Shown here: positions 8,178-17,666 of the stretch, piece after piece | Numbering within the stretch: the stretch's first letter is position 1 | Layout of the letters: each line of letters opens with the position of its first letter | Source: JBBRVP01 sp038246785 | GTDB lineage: Bacteria; Actinomycetota; Actinomycetes; Jiangellales; Jiangellaceae | Reading direction: 5' to 3' | NCBI GenBank assembly: GCA_038246785.1 | Contig: JBBRVP010000055.1 | Span: 1 to 18,730, forward strand | Length of the DNA: 18,730 bases | The notes under the pieces: generated by a model | The model's input: only the letters and a program-made list of their open reading frames with translations | The model's database searches: none | Told to the model about the DNA's origin: nothing | Program-made: the position numbers and the translations under genes

Positions 8178-8960
8178 TCAGACGAACTTGCGGGCGGCGA
8201 GGAACTCGGCGAGCTTGACCCCGCCCTCGCCCTCGTCCGTGACGACTTCGCCGTGGCCACGCGGCGGCCGGAGGGCGAAGGACTCGACGGCCGACCAGGC
8301 GGCGGACAGGCCCACCTCGTCGGGGGAGACGCCGAGGTCGGCCAGCGACCAGGTCTCCACGGGCTTCTTCTTCGCGGCCATGATGCCCTTGAACGATGGG
8401 TAACGCGGCTCGTTGATCTGGTCGGTCACGGACACGACCGCCGGGAGCGCGACCTCGACCGTCTCGACGGCGGATTCGCCCTCGCGGTGCGCCACCACCG
8501 TGCCGCCCGTGACCTCGAGGTCGCCGACGAAGCCGACGTGCGGACGCCCGAGCCGCTCGGCGAGCATCGCCGGCACGACGCTCATGCCGCCGTCGGTAGA
8601 GGCCATGCCGGTGAGGATCAGGTCGACGGCACCAAGCTTGTCCAGCGCCTTGGCGAGCACGAGCGAGGTGGCGACCGCGTCCGAGCCGTGCAGGGCGTCG
8701 TCCTGCACGTGCACGGCCGAGGCGGCACCCATCTGCAGGGCCTTGCGAAGCGCGTCGGCCGCCTGCGGCGGCCCCATGGTCAGTGCGACCACCTCCGCTT
8801 CGGCCGTCTCGGCCACGGTGAGGGCCTCCTCGACGGCGTACTCGTCGAGCTCGGAGAGCAGGCCGTCGACGCCGTCGCGGTCGGTCGTGCTGTCCGCCGG
8901 GTCCAGCTGGCGGTCCGCCGTGGCGTCGGGGACGTGCTTGACGAGTACGACGATCTTCAT
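8178..8960 (-). CDS. etfB: Electron transfer flavoprotein subunit beta
   Basis: The small, AMP-binding subunit of ETF; it pairs with the alpha subunit encoded directly downstream and recognises the partner dehydrogenases. The 260 residues begin MKIVVLVKHVPD and include the nucleotide-fold motifs LDEYAVEEAL, VVALTMGPPQA, the GSDAVATSLVLAKAL helix, ILTGMASTDGG and the late ALPAVVSVTDQINEPRYPSFKGIMAAKKKP-region recognition loop (described here as the stretch around residues 175-205). The start ATG at 8960 follows GAGGAGGT (8979-8972) with a rather long spacer of 11 bases. The gene heads the etfBA operon and diverges from the methyltransferase at 9148. The 187-bp gap (8961-9147) should hold both promoters, but no convincing boxes were found. 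Confidence 0.97.
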   Translation of the reverse strand: MKIVVLVKHVPDATADRQLDPADSTTDRDGVDGLLSELDEYAVEEALTVAETAEAEVVALTMGPPQAADALRKALQMGAASAVHVQDDALHGSDAVATSLVLAKALDKLGAVDLILTGMASTDGGMSVVPAMLAERLGRPHVGFVGDLEVTGGTVVAHREGESAVETVEVALPAVVSVTDQINEPRYPSFKGIMAAKKKPVETWSLADLGVSPDEVGLSAAWSAVESFALRPPRGHGEVVTDEGEGGVKLAEFLAARKFV

Positions 8961-9147
8961 GGAGCGGACGGACCTCCTCGCTGGTGCGGGCGAGCACGGC
9001 CCGCGGAAGCTGCGTTGGGGACGACTCAGCATCCCACGCCCTCGAGGCTACCGACGAGCAGCCAACCGGCGTCCCCGGACTCCCGGTGGCGTCTCTTACA
9101 GCGCGATGCGGGGAGGCCGGACGATTACACCCGGCGACCGCCGTACG

Positions 9148-9921
9148 GTGCGGCTCGTGGACGTCCGGCCGTTGCCTGTGACCGGCGAGCGCACAGTGCC
9201 CGGCGTCTGGCAGGAGAACTACTGGTTCCGCCGGCACGAGGCGGCCTACCATCACGTCGGCCCGCGCGCGGCAGGGCGACGGGTGCTCGAGGCCGGGTGC
9301 GGAGAGGGGTACGGGGCAGGGCTGCTGAGCGATGCGGGGGCTGCCAGCGTCGACGCGTTGGACTACGACGCCTGGTCGGTCGCCCGCGTCCGCGCTGCCT
9401 ACGCCGGCGCCCGGCCGGTACGCGGCAACCTCGTGGCGCTGCCGTACGCCGACGCCTGCTTCGACCTTGTCGTGAGCCTGCAGACTGTTGAGCACCTGTG
9501 GGAGCAGCCGCGTTTCGTCCGCGAGTGCCTACGGGTGCTGCGCGCCGAGGGCGAGCTGTGGCTGTCGACGCCCGACCGGCGGACGTTCCCGCCCGGCAAC
9601 TGGTTCCACGCCCGCGAGCTCGACCCCGGGGAGCTCGCCGCGCTGCTCGATGGGCACGCCCGCCCGTACCGGATCCGCGGCCTGCGCCACGGCGCTCGAC
9701 TGCTGCGGTGGGAGCAGCGGTACGGCGACCCGGTCGCCGCCCAGCTCGCCGGCCCGCCCGAGGCGTGGCCGCACCACCTCGCCGAGCTCGTCCGGTCGGT
9801 CAGCGCGGAGGACTTCGAGGTGGCCGACGACGGCGCGCCCGGTTGCCTCGATCTCGTTGCCGTCGTCGGGCCCGAGCGACCCGTCAAGCCGAGGTCGTCC
9901 CCGGGGCGGCGGGGGGTCTGA
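9148..9921 (+). CDS. Class I SAM-dependent methyltransferase (Rv3030-like)
   Basis: A 257-residue methyltransferase with the SAM-binding motif LEAGCGEGYG (47-56), an acidic residue after the second strand (LDYD, 71-74), NLVALPYADACFDLV as the motif around the adenine site and VRECLRVLR before the fourth strand. The early TGERTVPGVWQENYWFRRH pattern is shared with M. tuberculosis Rv3030, whose locus has been linked to methylglucose lipopolysaccharide synthesis (recalled). The position beside etfB also matches. The substrate here is unknown, and the GH57 and glycosyltransferase genes that follow Rv3030 are absent. GTG 9148 is chosen as the first codon after which family similarity could start; GTG 9157 and 9178 are alternatives. 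No good ribosome site is visible. The 3' end overlaps the acyltransferase gene by 38 bases. Confidence 0.85.
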   Translation: MRLVDVRPLPVTGERTVPGVWQENYWFRRHEAAYHHVGPRAAGRRVLEAGCGEGYGAGLLSDAGAASVDALDYDAWSVARVRAAYAGARPVRGNLVALPYADACFDLVVSLQTVEHLWEQPRFVRECLRVLRAEGELWLSTPDRRTFPPGNWFHARELDPGELAALLDGHARPYRIRGLRHGARLLRWEQRYGDPVAAQLAGPPEAWPHHLAELVRSVSAEDFEVADDGAPGCLDLVAVVGPERPVKPRSSPGRRGV

Positions 9922-10552
9922 CCGGTCGCAGGACCGGCTTGCCGCGGGCGCCGATGAGCCGGGCGGGCACCCCGACCAGCACGCTGAGCGCTGGGTACTC
10001 CCCCGGGCGCACCACGGCGCCCGCACCCACGACGCTGCCTCGGCCGATCCAGGCTCCGCGCAGCACGACCGACTTGGTGCCGAGCCAGCAGTCGGGTCCG
10101 ATCCGCACCGGCGACTTGACGATGCCCTGGCCCTTGACGGGCACGTCGGCGAGATCCGTGCGGTGGTCGAAGTCGACGACATAGACCGAGTCGGCCAGCA
10201 GGCAGCGCGCACCGAGCTCGACGTCGAGGTAGCCGGTCAGCGTGACGTCGCGCCCGAGGACGGACCTCTCGCCGATCCACATGCTGCCTTCGTGGACGCG
10301 GATCCGGCAGTCGTCACCGATGTGGACCCACGGGCCGAGCACGAGCCGGCCGTACCCCGGCCGTACCGAGACCTCCACGTGGCGACCGAGGAAGATCATG
10401 CCCTGCACGACGACGCCAGGGTTGGCTCGGTGCCGCAGCCGGAAGCGCAGGTAGCGCAGGTAGCGGACGAGGTGGTACCGCGACCACGCGCGGTGCCGGA
10501 CGATCCAGCGCAGCGCACCCTTGGGCACGATCGGCGCCGCCGCAGCCTTCAC
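9884..10552 (-). CDS. Hexapeptide-repeat acyltransferase (left-handed beta-helix family)
   Basis: A 222-residue protein with a basic N-terminal helical segment (about 10-45, rich in Arg) followed by imperfect hexapeptide turns such as VHIGDDCRI, MWIGERSVLG, VELGARCLLA, VRIGPDCWLG, AWIGRGSVVG and AGAVV. Such turns build a triangular beta-helix and trimeric active sites that move acetyl or other acyl groups, usually onto sugars. The likely catalytic histidine is in VDFDHRTD, as in galactoside/maltose acetyltransferase relatives. By position and type it resembles M. tuberculosis Rv3034c (recalled). The GTG start at 10552 has GGAG 13 bases upstream, a poor spacing. It is last in the operon with the methyltransferase and enoyl-CoA hydratase. 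The acceptor is unknown; a cell-envelope glycan or lipid is an inference. Confidence 0.85.
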   Translation of the reverse strand: MKAAAAPIVPKGALRWIVRHRAWSRYHLVRYLRYLRFRLRHRANPGVVVQGMIFLGRHVEVSVRPGYGRLVLGPWVHIGDDCRIRVHEGSMWIGERSVLGRDVTLTGYLDVELGARCLLADSVYVVDFDHRTDLADVPVKGQGIVKSPVRIGPDCWLGTKSVVLRGAWIGRGSVVGAGAVVRPGEYPALSVLVGVPARLIGARGKPVLRPVRPPAAPGTTSA

Positions 10553-10559
10553 GGCAGAA

Positions 10560-10607
10560 CACTCGCTCCGGCACTCACTCCGGCACCCACTCGGGCACTC
10601 ACTCCGG
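10560..10607. repeat. Four 12-bp tandem repeats at the methyltransferase 3' end
   Basis: Four head-to-tail 12-bp units occupy 10560-10571, 10572-10583, 10584-10595 and 10596-10607. Units two and four are identical (CACTCACTCCGG); the others are CACTCGCTCCGG and CACCCACTCGGG. On the coding (minus) strand the unit reads CCGGAGTGAGTG, so the copy at 10596-10607 contains the last two codons and TGA stop of the methyltransferase gene. Being 12 bp, the repeat keeps frame: read-through would give V-P-E units with a second in-frame TGA. It lies between two genes of one operon. Confidence 0.8.
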
Positions 10608-11579
10608 GCGGATCCCGGTCACCGAGACGTTGTAGAACGCCTTGGCTGGTACGGCGCGCGCCAGCACCCGGTCGAGGGCCGACAGCCGTTGCCACGAGCG
10701 GAAGGCGAACGTCGCCCAGCGCAACCCGAGCCGCCCGGGCTGCACGGCGACCTCGAGCGTGCGCACCGGCCAGCCGAACCAGGCGGCGGTGAGCTCCTCG
10801 GTCACCGTCCGCACCTGCGCCGCACCGGCGGCACCCGCCGTGGCGGCCAGCTCGTCGGGGTCGAACGTGTGCAGGTCGACGACCGCCTCCAGCGCCGCCG
10901 CCCGCGAGGACTCGTCGAGCTCGGCCTGGGGGCGGGCCCAGCGCTCGCGCAGCGGCGGCAGGTGAGTCACTCGGGTCGCGGCGGCCCAGGTGAGGCGGCC
11001 GAGCCAGCGCGCATACACATCGCCCCAGCGGGTCGGCTCGCCGCACACGACGAATCGGCCGCCTGGGTGCAGCACGCGCAGCACCTCGCGCAGTGCGGCC
11101 TGCACGTCGGGGACGTGGTGCAGCACGGCGTGGCCGACGACGAGGTCGAACGACGCGTCGGGGTAGGGCAGCGCCGTGACGTCGGCCACCCGGCCCTCGA
11201 CGGACAGGCCCAGCTCCTCCGCGTTGCGCCGGGCCGCGGCGACCATGCCCGGCGAGACGTCGGTCACCGTCACCGCGTCGACGACTCCGGCCTGCCGGAG
11301 GTTGAGCGAGAAGAAGCCGGTGCCGGCGCCGATCTCGAGGGCGCGCGGGTACGGCCAGCCGGAGCTGCCCGCCACCGCGACGAACCGGTCGCGCGCGTAG
11401 TCCATGCAGCGCCCGTCGAAGGAGATCGACCACTTCTCGTCGTAGGTCGTGGCCTCCCAGTCGTGATAGAGCACCTGGGCGAGCGCGTTGTCGCGGCGGG
11501 CCCGCGCCACCTCCTCCGGGGTCGCGTGCGGGCGAGGGACCGGCTGGTGGGCACCGCGGTGGGTCGCGTGCGGCGTCAC
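10599..11579 (-). CDS. Class I SAM-dependent methyltransferase (Rv3038c-like)
   Basis: A 326-residue methyltransferase. The SAM site is LEIGAGTGFFSLNL (81-94), with the ribose-binding acid D107 in VTDVSPGM, followed by VADVTALPYPDASFD and the post-strand GHAVLHHVPD. The N-terminal region DNALAQVLYHDWEATTYDEKW and the C-terminal 130 residues are typical of a distinct actinobacterial group. Its place directly after an enoyl-CoA hydratase gene matches Rv3038c next to echA17 in M. tuberculosis (recalled). The substrate is unknown. GTG 11579 is chosen because it begins 4 bases after the hydratase stop; the same frame stays open far upstream, but that part lies inside the hydratase gene and is not real. 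The 3' end lies in a 12-bp tandem repeat. Confidence 0.87.
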   Translation of the reverse strand: MTPHATHRGAHQPVPRPHATPEEVARARRDNALAQVLYHDWEATTYDEKWSISFDGRCMDYARDRFVAVAGSSGWPYPRALEIGAGTGFFSLNLRQAGVVDAVTVTDVSPGMVAAARRNAEELGLSVEGRVADVTALPYPDASFDLVVGHAVLHHVPDVQAALREVLRVLHPGGRFVVCGEPTRWGDVYARWLGRLTWAAATRVTHLPPLRERWARPQAELDESSRAAALEAVVDLHTFDPDELAATAGAAGAAQVRTVTEELTAAWFGWPVRTLEVAVQPGRLGLRWATFAFRSWQRLSALDRVLARAVPAKAFYNVSVTGIRPE

Positions 11580-11583
11580 GGGC

Positions 11584-12363
11584 TCACCGCCCGGCGAAGC
11601 GCGCCTTGCCGGGGCCGTCCTCGACGAAGGACCGCATGCCGGTGGCACGGTCCTCGGTCGCGAACAGCGCGGCGAACTGCTGGCGCTCGATCTCGAGTCC
11701 GGTGTGCAGGTCGGTCTCCAGACCGCGGTCGATCGCCTCCTTGGCCGCCCGCAGCGCGTACGCCGGTCCCGTCGCGAGCCGCCGAGCCCAGTCCAGAGCC
11801 GCGGCGTAGACCTCGCCGGGCGGCACCACCCGGTCGACGAGCCCGATGGCGAGCGCCTCGGCGGCTTTGACCTGCCGGCCGGTGAAGACGAGGTCCTTGG
11901 CCTTGGCCGGGCCGACCAGTCGGGCCAGTCGCTGCGTGCCCCCGGCGCCTGGGATGATCCCCAGCAGGATCTCGGGCTGGCCCAGCCGGGCGTCCTCGGC
12001 GGCCACCCGGATGTCGGCGCACAGGGCCAGCTCGCAGCCGCCGCCGAGGGCGTAGCCGGTGACCGCCGCCACGACCGGTTTCGGGATCGCCGCCACGGAC
12101 GAGAAGGAGGACGACAGCGGTCCGGAGCGGTCGACCATGTCTGTGTAGGACATCTCGGCCATCTCCTTGATGTCGGCGCCGGCCGCGAACGCCCGCTCAC
12201 CGCCGTACACCACCACCGCCCGCACGTCGGAGCGCTCGGTCGCCTCCTGCGCGGCGGCCCGGATCTGCTCCTGCATGTCGGCGTTGAGCGCGTTGACCGG
12301 CGGCCGGTCCAGGCGGACCGTGCCCACGCCGTCCTCGACCTCGAGGCGTACCAAGGTGCCCAC
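11584..12363 (-). CDS. Enoyl-CoA hydratase/isomerase family protein (EchA17-like)
   Basis: A 259-residue crotonase-fold protein that probably adds water to 2-enoyl-CoA in beta-oxidation or a related acyl-CoA pathway. The oxyanion-hole segment AFAAGADIKEM (58-68) and GYALGGGCELAL (103-114) are clear. Both catalytic glutamates of true hydratases are present, E111 and E131, the latter in GQPEILLGIIPGAGGTQRL. This supports hydratase chemistry rather than another crotonase reaction. The start is GTG 12363; upstream in-frame sequence reaching 12510 crosses the 9-bp repeats and is not family-like. The gene heads the minus-strand operon with the methyltransferase and acyltransferase. The ETF genes nearby would fit fatty-acid oxidation, but no dehydrogenase is in the window. 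Confidence 0.92.
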   Translation of the reverse strand: MGTLVRLEVEDGVGTVRLDRPPVNALNADMQEQIRAAAQEATERSDVRAVVVYGGERAFAAGADIKEMAEMSYTDMVDRSGPLSSSFSSVAAIPKPVVAAVTGYALGGGCELALCADIRVAAEDARLGQPEILLGIIPGAGGTQRLARLVGPAKAKDLVFTGRQVKAAEALAIGLVDRVVPPGEVYAAALDWARRLATGPAYALRAAKEAIDRGLETDLHTGLEIERQQFAALFATEDRATGMRSFVEDGPGKARFAGR

Positions 12364-12417
12364 GGGCGCGACCCTAGCGGTCGACCCAGCGGTCCGCGCC
12401 CGGCGGCTGTGGCACGC

Positions 12418-12453
12418 TGCGAACCGTGCTAACCATGCGAACCATGCGGGCCG
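12418..12453. repeat. Four 9-bp tandem repeats in the echA/glgX divergent region
   Basis: In the 127-bp gap (12364-12490) between the divergent hydratase and glgX genes, four adjacent 9-bp units read TGCGAACCG (12418-12426), TGCTAACCA (12427-12435), TGCGAACCA (12436-12444) and TGCGGGCCG (12445-12453). The first three differ by one base from a common TGCGAACCA. Evenly spaced direct repeats near one helical turn in a divergent promoter could be regulator-binding sites. No -10/-35 boxes could be assigned with confidence. Confidence 0.7.
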
Positions 12454-12490
12454 CTGAGGCCAGGCGAGCGAACCTCCCGCTGCCGCCTCG

Positions 12491-14622
<2,132 letters not shown>

Positions 14623-14623
<1 letters not shown>

Positions 14624-15663
14624 TGATCCGTATCAAGCTGGACACGGCCGCGTTGAGCCGGGTCCGCTTCGCGATAAGCCCGATGAACGAGGTATTCGGC
14701 CTGCTGCACGGACTGGCTCGTCCAGTGGCGCTCGTCCCGTTCCCGCAGTGGCAGGACCGCACCCGCCGCGTCATCGCCGAGCGGCACCTCGACCTGCTCG
14801 GATCGCTGGTCGCACCGGGATACCTGCCCGACCTGCTGACGCCGCACCCGGATGCCGCGGAGCGGACGGCCGACGAGGAGCTGGACGCGGTGCGGCACAC
14901 GCCGCACGACCGGCTCCGCGCCGAGATTGCGGCGGTCGCCAACGGGCGTCCCGAGGCTGCCCTCGAGGGGCGCGCCGTGCCCGCTGCCGTCCAGACGCTG
15001 CTCGACGCCGCGGGTGCCCAGGCGCTGCTCGACCGGCTGGCCGATGAGATGGCAGCGCTGTGGGACGGCGTCGTGGCGCCGATTTGGCCGCCGGTGCGTG
15101 ACCGGATCCGCGGGGACCTCACCCGCCGCGGTGCCGAGCTCGCCGAGCGCGGTGCAGCGGCTGTGCTCGGCGGTCTGCATCCCGCGCTGCGCTGGCGTGA
15201 TCCCACCGTGGAGCTGGACTCCCGCTTCGAGGTGGACGTCGGTTGGGCGCAGTCGTTGGTCCTGCTGCCGTCCGTGCTGTCCCCGGTGCCGTTCGTGTGC
15301 GTCGACCCGATCACCGGGGCGCTCCGCCGCCGCGACCCGACGATCAGTTACCCGATCGGGGCCACCGGGCTGCTGCCGACAAGCGTCTCTTCCGCCGGCT
15401 CAGGCCCGCCGCCTGCTGTCGCCGCGCTGCTCGGGGTCACTCGGGCCGGCCTGCTCTGCGACCTCACCGTCGCGCGCAGCACCACCGAGCTTGCCGAACG
15501 CCACCACCTGAGCGCGCCTGCGGTCTCCTACCATCTCGGCATCCTTCACCGGGCGGGCCTGCTCGACCGGCGGCGACGTCGGCAGAGCGTGCTGTACGTC
15601 GCCGCGGACCTCGGCCGTCACGTCCTCCGGGTGGCAGGGGGACGTCGAGCAGCGGGTGGTTAG
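14623..15663 (+). CDS. ArsR-family transcriptional regulator with DUF5937-like N-terminus
   Basis: A 346-residue regulator. The C-terminal part (about 265-330) is a winged helix-turn-helix, with STTELAERHHLSAPAVSYHL as helix-turn-recognition helix followed by the wing DRRRRRQSVLYV. This type is annotated in the ArsR/SmtB superfamily, but it lacks the metal-binding cysteine pairs, so a metal sensor is unlikely. The N-terminal 250 residues (starting RIKLDTAALSRVRFAISP) match the DUF5937-type region often fused to such domains; its ligand is unknown. The ATG at 14623 overlaps the glgX TGA by one base, so expression is probably coupled to glgX. The targets could be glgX itself or the downstream hydrolase/SRPBCC genes; neither is shown by the sequence. 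Confidence 0.88.
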
Positions 15664-15716
15664 AGCCTCGTCGAACAGGGTGCCGGTTCACATCTGGGGC
15701 CCGCCACGATCCGGCC

Positions 15717-17237
15717 ATGACCCGTCGCGTCCTCGCCGTCCTCGCCCTGGTGGCCAGCGCGGCGCTCGTCTCCTCCGGCGCCAGTGCCAACCCGTCGAGC
15801 GCCGTGGCCTCCGCAGGCGTCCAGGGCCGTGCCGCCACCGCCCGCGCCGCTGACAGCGGCGCTGCCCAGGGCTCCCGCGAAGCCGTGGGCCGGCCGCGAC
15901 TGACCGGGTCCCATCAGTGCGCCGAGGCGGCCGCGTTCACCTGTTCGACGCTGCGCGTGCCCCTGGACCACCGAGACCGAGCACATGGACACCTCGATCT
16001 GGCAGTCGCCGCAGAGACCGACACCGCGGCGCCACTGGGCGTGCTGCTCATCCTCACCGGCGGCCCCGGCCAGCCCGGCGTGCCCTTCGTCCAGCGGATG
16101 TCGAGCCGGCTGGCACCGGTGCTCGCCGACTACCGCATGGTCATGATCGACCAGCGCGGCACCGGCGCGAACGCGCTGCGGTGCCCCGGACTGCAGGAGC
16201 GGCTCGGCGCCTCGGACCTCTTCGTCCCTACCCGGGCCGAGGTGGCGGCCTGCGCGGCGGCGATCGGGCCGCAGCGCCGCTTCTACTCCACCGAGGACAC
16301 GGTGGCCGACCTCGACCTGCTGCGGAGAGCGCTCGGCGTGCACCGGTGGACTCTCGACGGAGTCTCCTACGGGACCTACGTCGCGGAGCGCTACGCCCTG
16401 CGCCACCCGCACCGGGTCGCGCGCCTCGTCCTCGACTCGGTGGTGCCGCACACCGGTCTGGACCCGTTCGTGCGCGCAGACCTGCGTGCGGTCGGGCGAG
16501 TCCTACGCGAGGTCTGCACCACTCGTGCGTGCCCGGGCGACCCCGCGGTGGACCTGGCCAAGGTCGTACGAGGTCGCGATGACGGGTCGGACCTGCTCAA
16601 CGCCATCGTCATCTTGGAGTTCGTCTTCCCCGACTACCGCTATCTGCCGGAGGCCCTGCACACCGCGGCAGCCGGTGACCCAACCGACCTCGACGGCATC
16701 GTCGCGGGGGTCCGGGAGGGCGTACAGACCCCACCTGAGGACCTCAGCCAGGGCCTGCACGCTGCCACCCTGTGCGCGGACGGGCGGTGGCCGTGGGGCT
16801 CCGCCGCGGCTCCGTTACGCGGGCGTGAAGCCGCCGTACACCGGGCTGCGGGGAAGATCGATCCGGCGGAGGTATGGCCCTTCGACGTCAGGACCGCCGC
16901 CAACAACGGCATCCTGCTGACCTGCGAGTGGTGGCCACGGACCCCCACCGCTCACCGTGCGCACCGGCGGCTGCTGCCCGACGTGCCGACCCTGCTGCTC
17001 GGCGGCAGCTGGGACCTGTCCACACCGCTCGCGTGGCTGCGCGAGGAGGCGGCCCTCGCCCCTGGTGCCGAGGTCGTCGTCGTGCCGCGGGCCGTCCACT
17101 CGCTGCAGTCCTTCGCCACCGACGACACCGGGGCGGCAGGCGGTCTTCGACTTCCTGCTCGGCGGGAGTGCCCGGGCAAGCGCCGCAGCCTGAGACGCCG
17201 ACCGACCCGGGCCACATCGAAGAAGGGACGACCATGA
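15717..17237 (+). CDS. Secreted alpha/beta hydrolase (peptidase S33/tripeptidyl aminopeptidase-like), C-terminal frameshift
   Basis: A 506-residue reading frame with a Sec-type signal peptide (basic MTRR, hydrophobic 5-20, likely cleavage after ASA near residue 24). The mature part has the S33-type oxyanion motif LTGGPGQPG (113-121), DQRGTGAN (145-152), the nucleophile S217 in GVSYGT, acid D433 in GGSWDLSTP and H461 in AVHSLQS, giving a full triad. Four to six cysteines suggest disulfides outside the cell. It probably cleaves N-terminal residues or small esters; the substrate is unknown. After about residue 471 the frame turns into an Arg/Lys-rich tail, whereas reading one base later at the G run 17130-17133 gives GRQAVFDFLLGG and a stop at 17193, which looks like the family C-terminus. 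The in-frame stop overlaps the next start as ATGA. Confidence 0.85.
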   Translation: MTRRVLAVLALVASAALVSSGASANPSSAVASAGVQGRAATARAADSGAAQGSREAVGRPRLTGSHQCAEAAAFTCSTLRVPLDHRDRAHGHLDLAVAAETDTAAPLGVLLILTGGPGQPGVPFVQRMSSRLAPVLADYRMVMIDQRGTGANALRCPGLQERLGASDLFVPTRAEVAACAAAIGPQRRFYSTEDTVADLDLLRRALGVHRWTLDGVSYGTYVAERYALRHPHRVARLVLDSVVPHTGLDPFVRADLRAVGRVLREVCTTRACPGDPAVDLAKVVRGRDDGSDLLNAIVILEFVFPDYRYLPEALHTAAAGDPTDLDGIVAGVREGVQTPPEDLSQGLHAATLCADGRWPWGSAAAPLRGREAAVHRAAGKIDPAEVWPFDVRTAANNGILLTCEWWPRTPTAHRAHRRLLPDVPTLLLGGSWDLSTPLAWLREEAALAPGAEVVVVPRAVHSLQSFATDDTGAAGGLRLPARRECPGKRRSLRRRPTRATSKKGRP

Positions 17238-17662
17238 CTGATCACGTCGCCACGGCGAGCACCGAGATCGACGCTCCACCGGGCAATGTCTGGGCTGCGC
17301 TGACCGAACCGCGGCTGATTGCGGCATACATGTTCGGCGCCCAGGTCGACACCGATTGGCAGGAAGGCAACCCGATCACGTGGGAGGGCGAGTACGAGGG
17401 GAGGGCCTATCGCGACCGAGGCGTGATCGTGGTGGTCGAGCCCGGCCGGCGTCTCGAGCTCACGCACTACAGCCCGCTGAGCGGGAAGCCCGACGTACCC
17501 GAGAACTACCACGCACTGAGCTACGAGCTGACGGATCTGCACGGTCGGACACTCGTGCGGCTGAGCCAGGACAACAACGCCAGCCCCGCCGAGGCCGAGC
17601 ACTCCCGGAGCAATTGGGAGCAGGTGCTGTCGGGGCTCAAGCGCGTCGTCGAAGGCGGCTGA
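17234..17662 (+). CDS. SRPBCC/AHSA1-family protein
   Basis: A 142-residue protein of the START/SRPBCC superfamily, AHSA1 branch. It opens with the typical STEIDAPPGNVWAALTEPRLIAAYMFG (residues about 9-35), in which the helix after the first strand and the PRLIAAYMFG stretch are characteristic. Then come TDWQEGNPITWEG, a beta-rich middle and a long C-terminal helix with NWEQVLSGLKRVVE. These proteins form a deep hydrophobic cavity, but most have no known ligand. The ATG at 17234 follows GAAGGGACGACC, giving a usable purine-rich ribosome site. Genes of this type often lie next to ArsR-like regulators, and one lies two genes upstream. It is followed after 4 bases by the membrane protein gene. 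Confidence 0.9.
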   Translation: MTDHVATASTEIDAPPGNVWAALTEPRLIAAYMFGAQVDTDWQEGNPITWEGEYEGRAYRDRGVIVVVEPGRRLELTHYSPLSGKPDVPENYHALSYELTDLHGRTLVRLSQDNNASPAEAEHSRSNWEQVLSGLKRVVEGG

Positions 17663-17666
17663 CCTG

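Noticed and set aside
8961..9147. Promoter boxes for etfB and the methyltransferase
   Set aside because: Several weak hexamer pairs can be drawn, but none has good boxes and spacing on either strand.
12418..12453. A CRISPR or plasmid-iteron reading of the 9-bp repeats
   Set aside because: The units are directly adjacent without spacers and there is no replication or cas gene nearby.
15243..15716. An upstream extension of the hydrolase frame
   Set aside because: It overlaps the regulator gene, and a signal peptide begins cleanly at ATG 15717.
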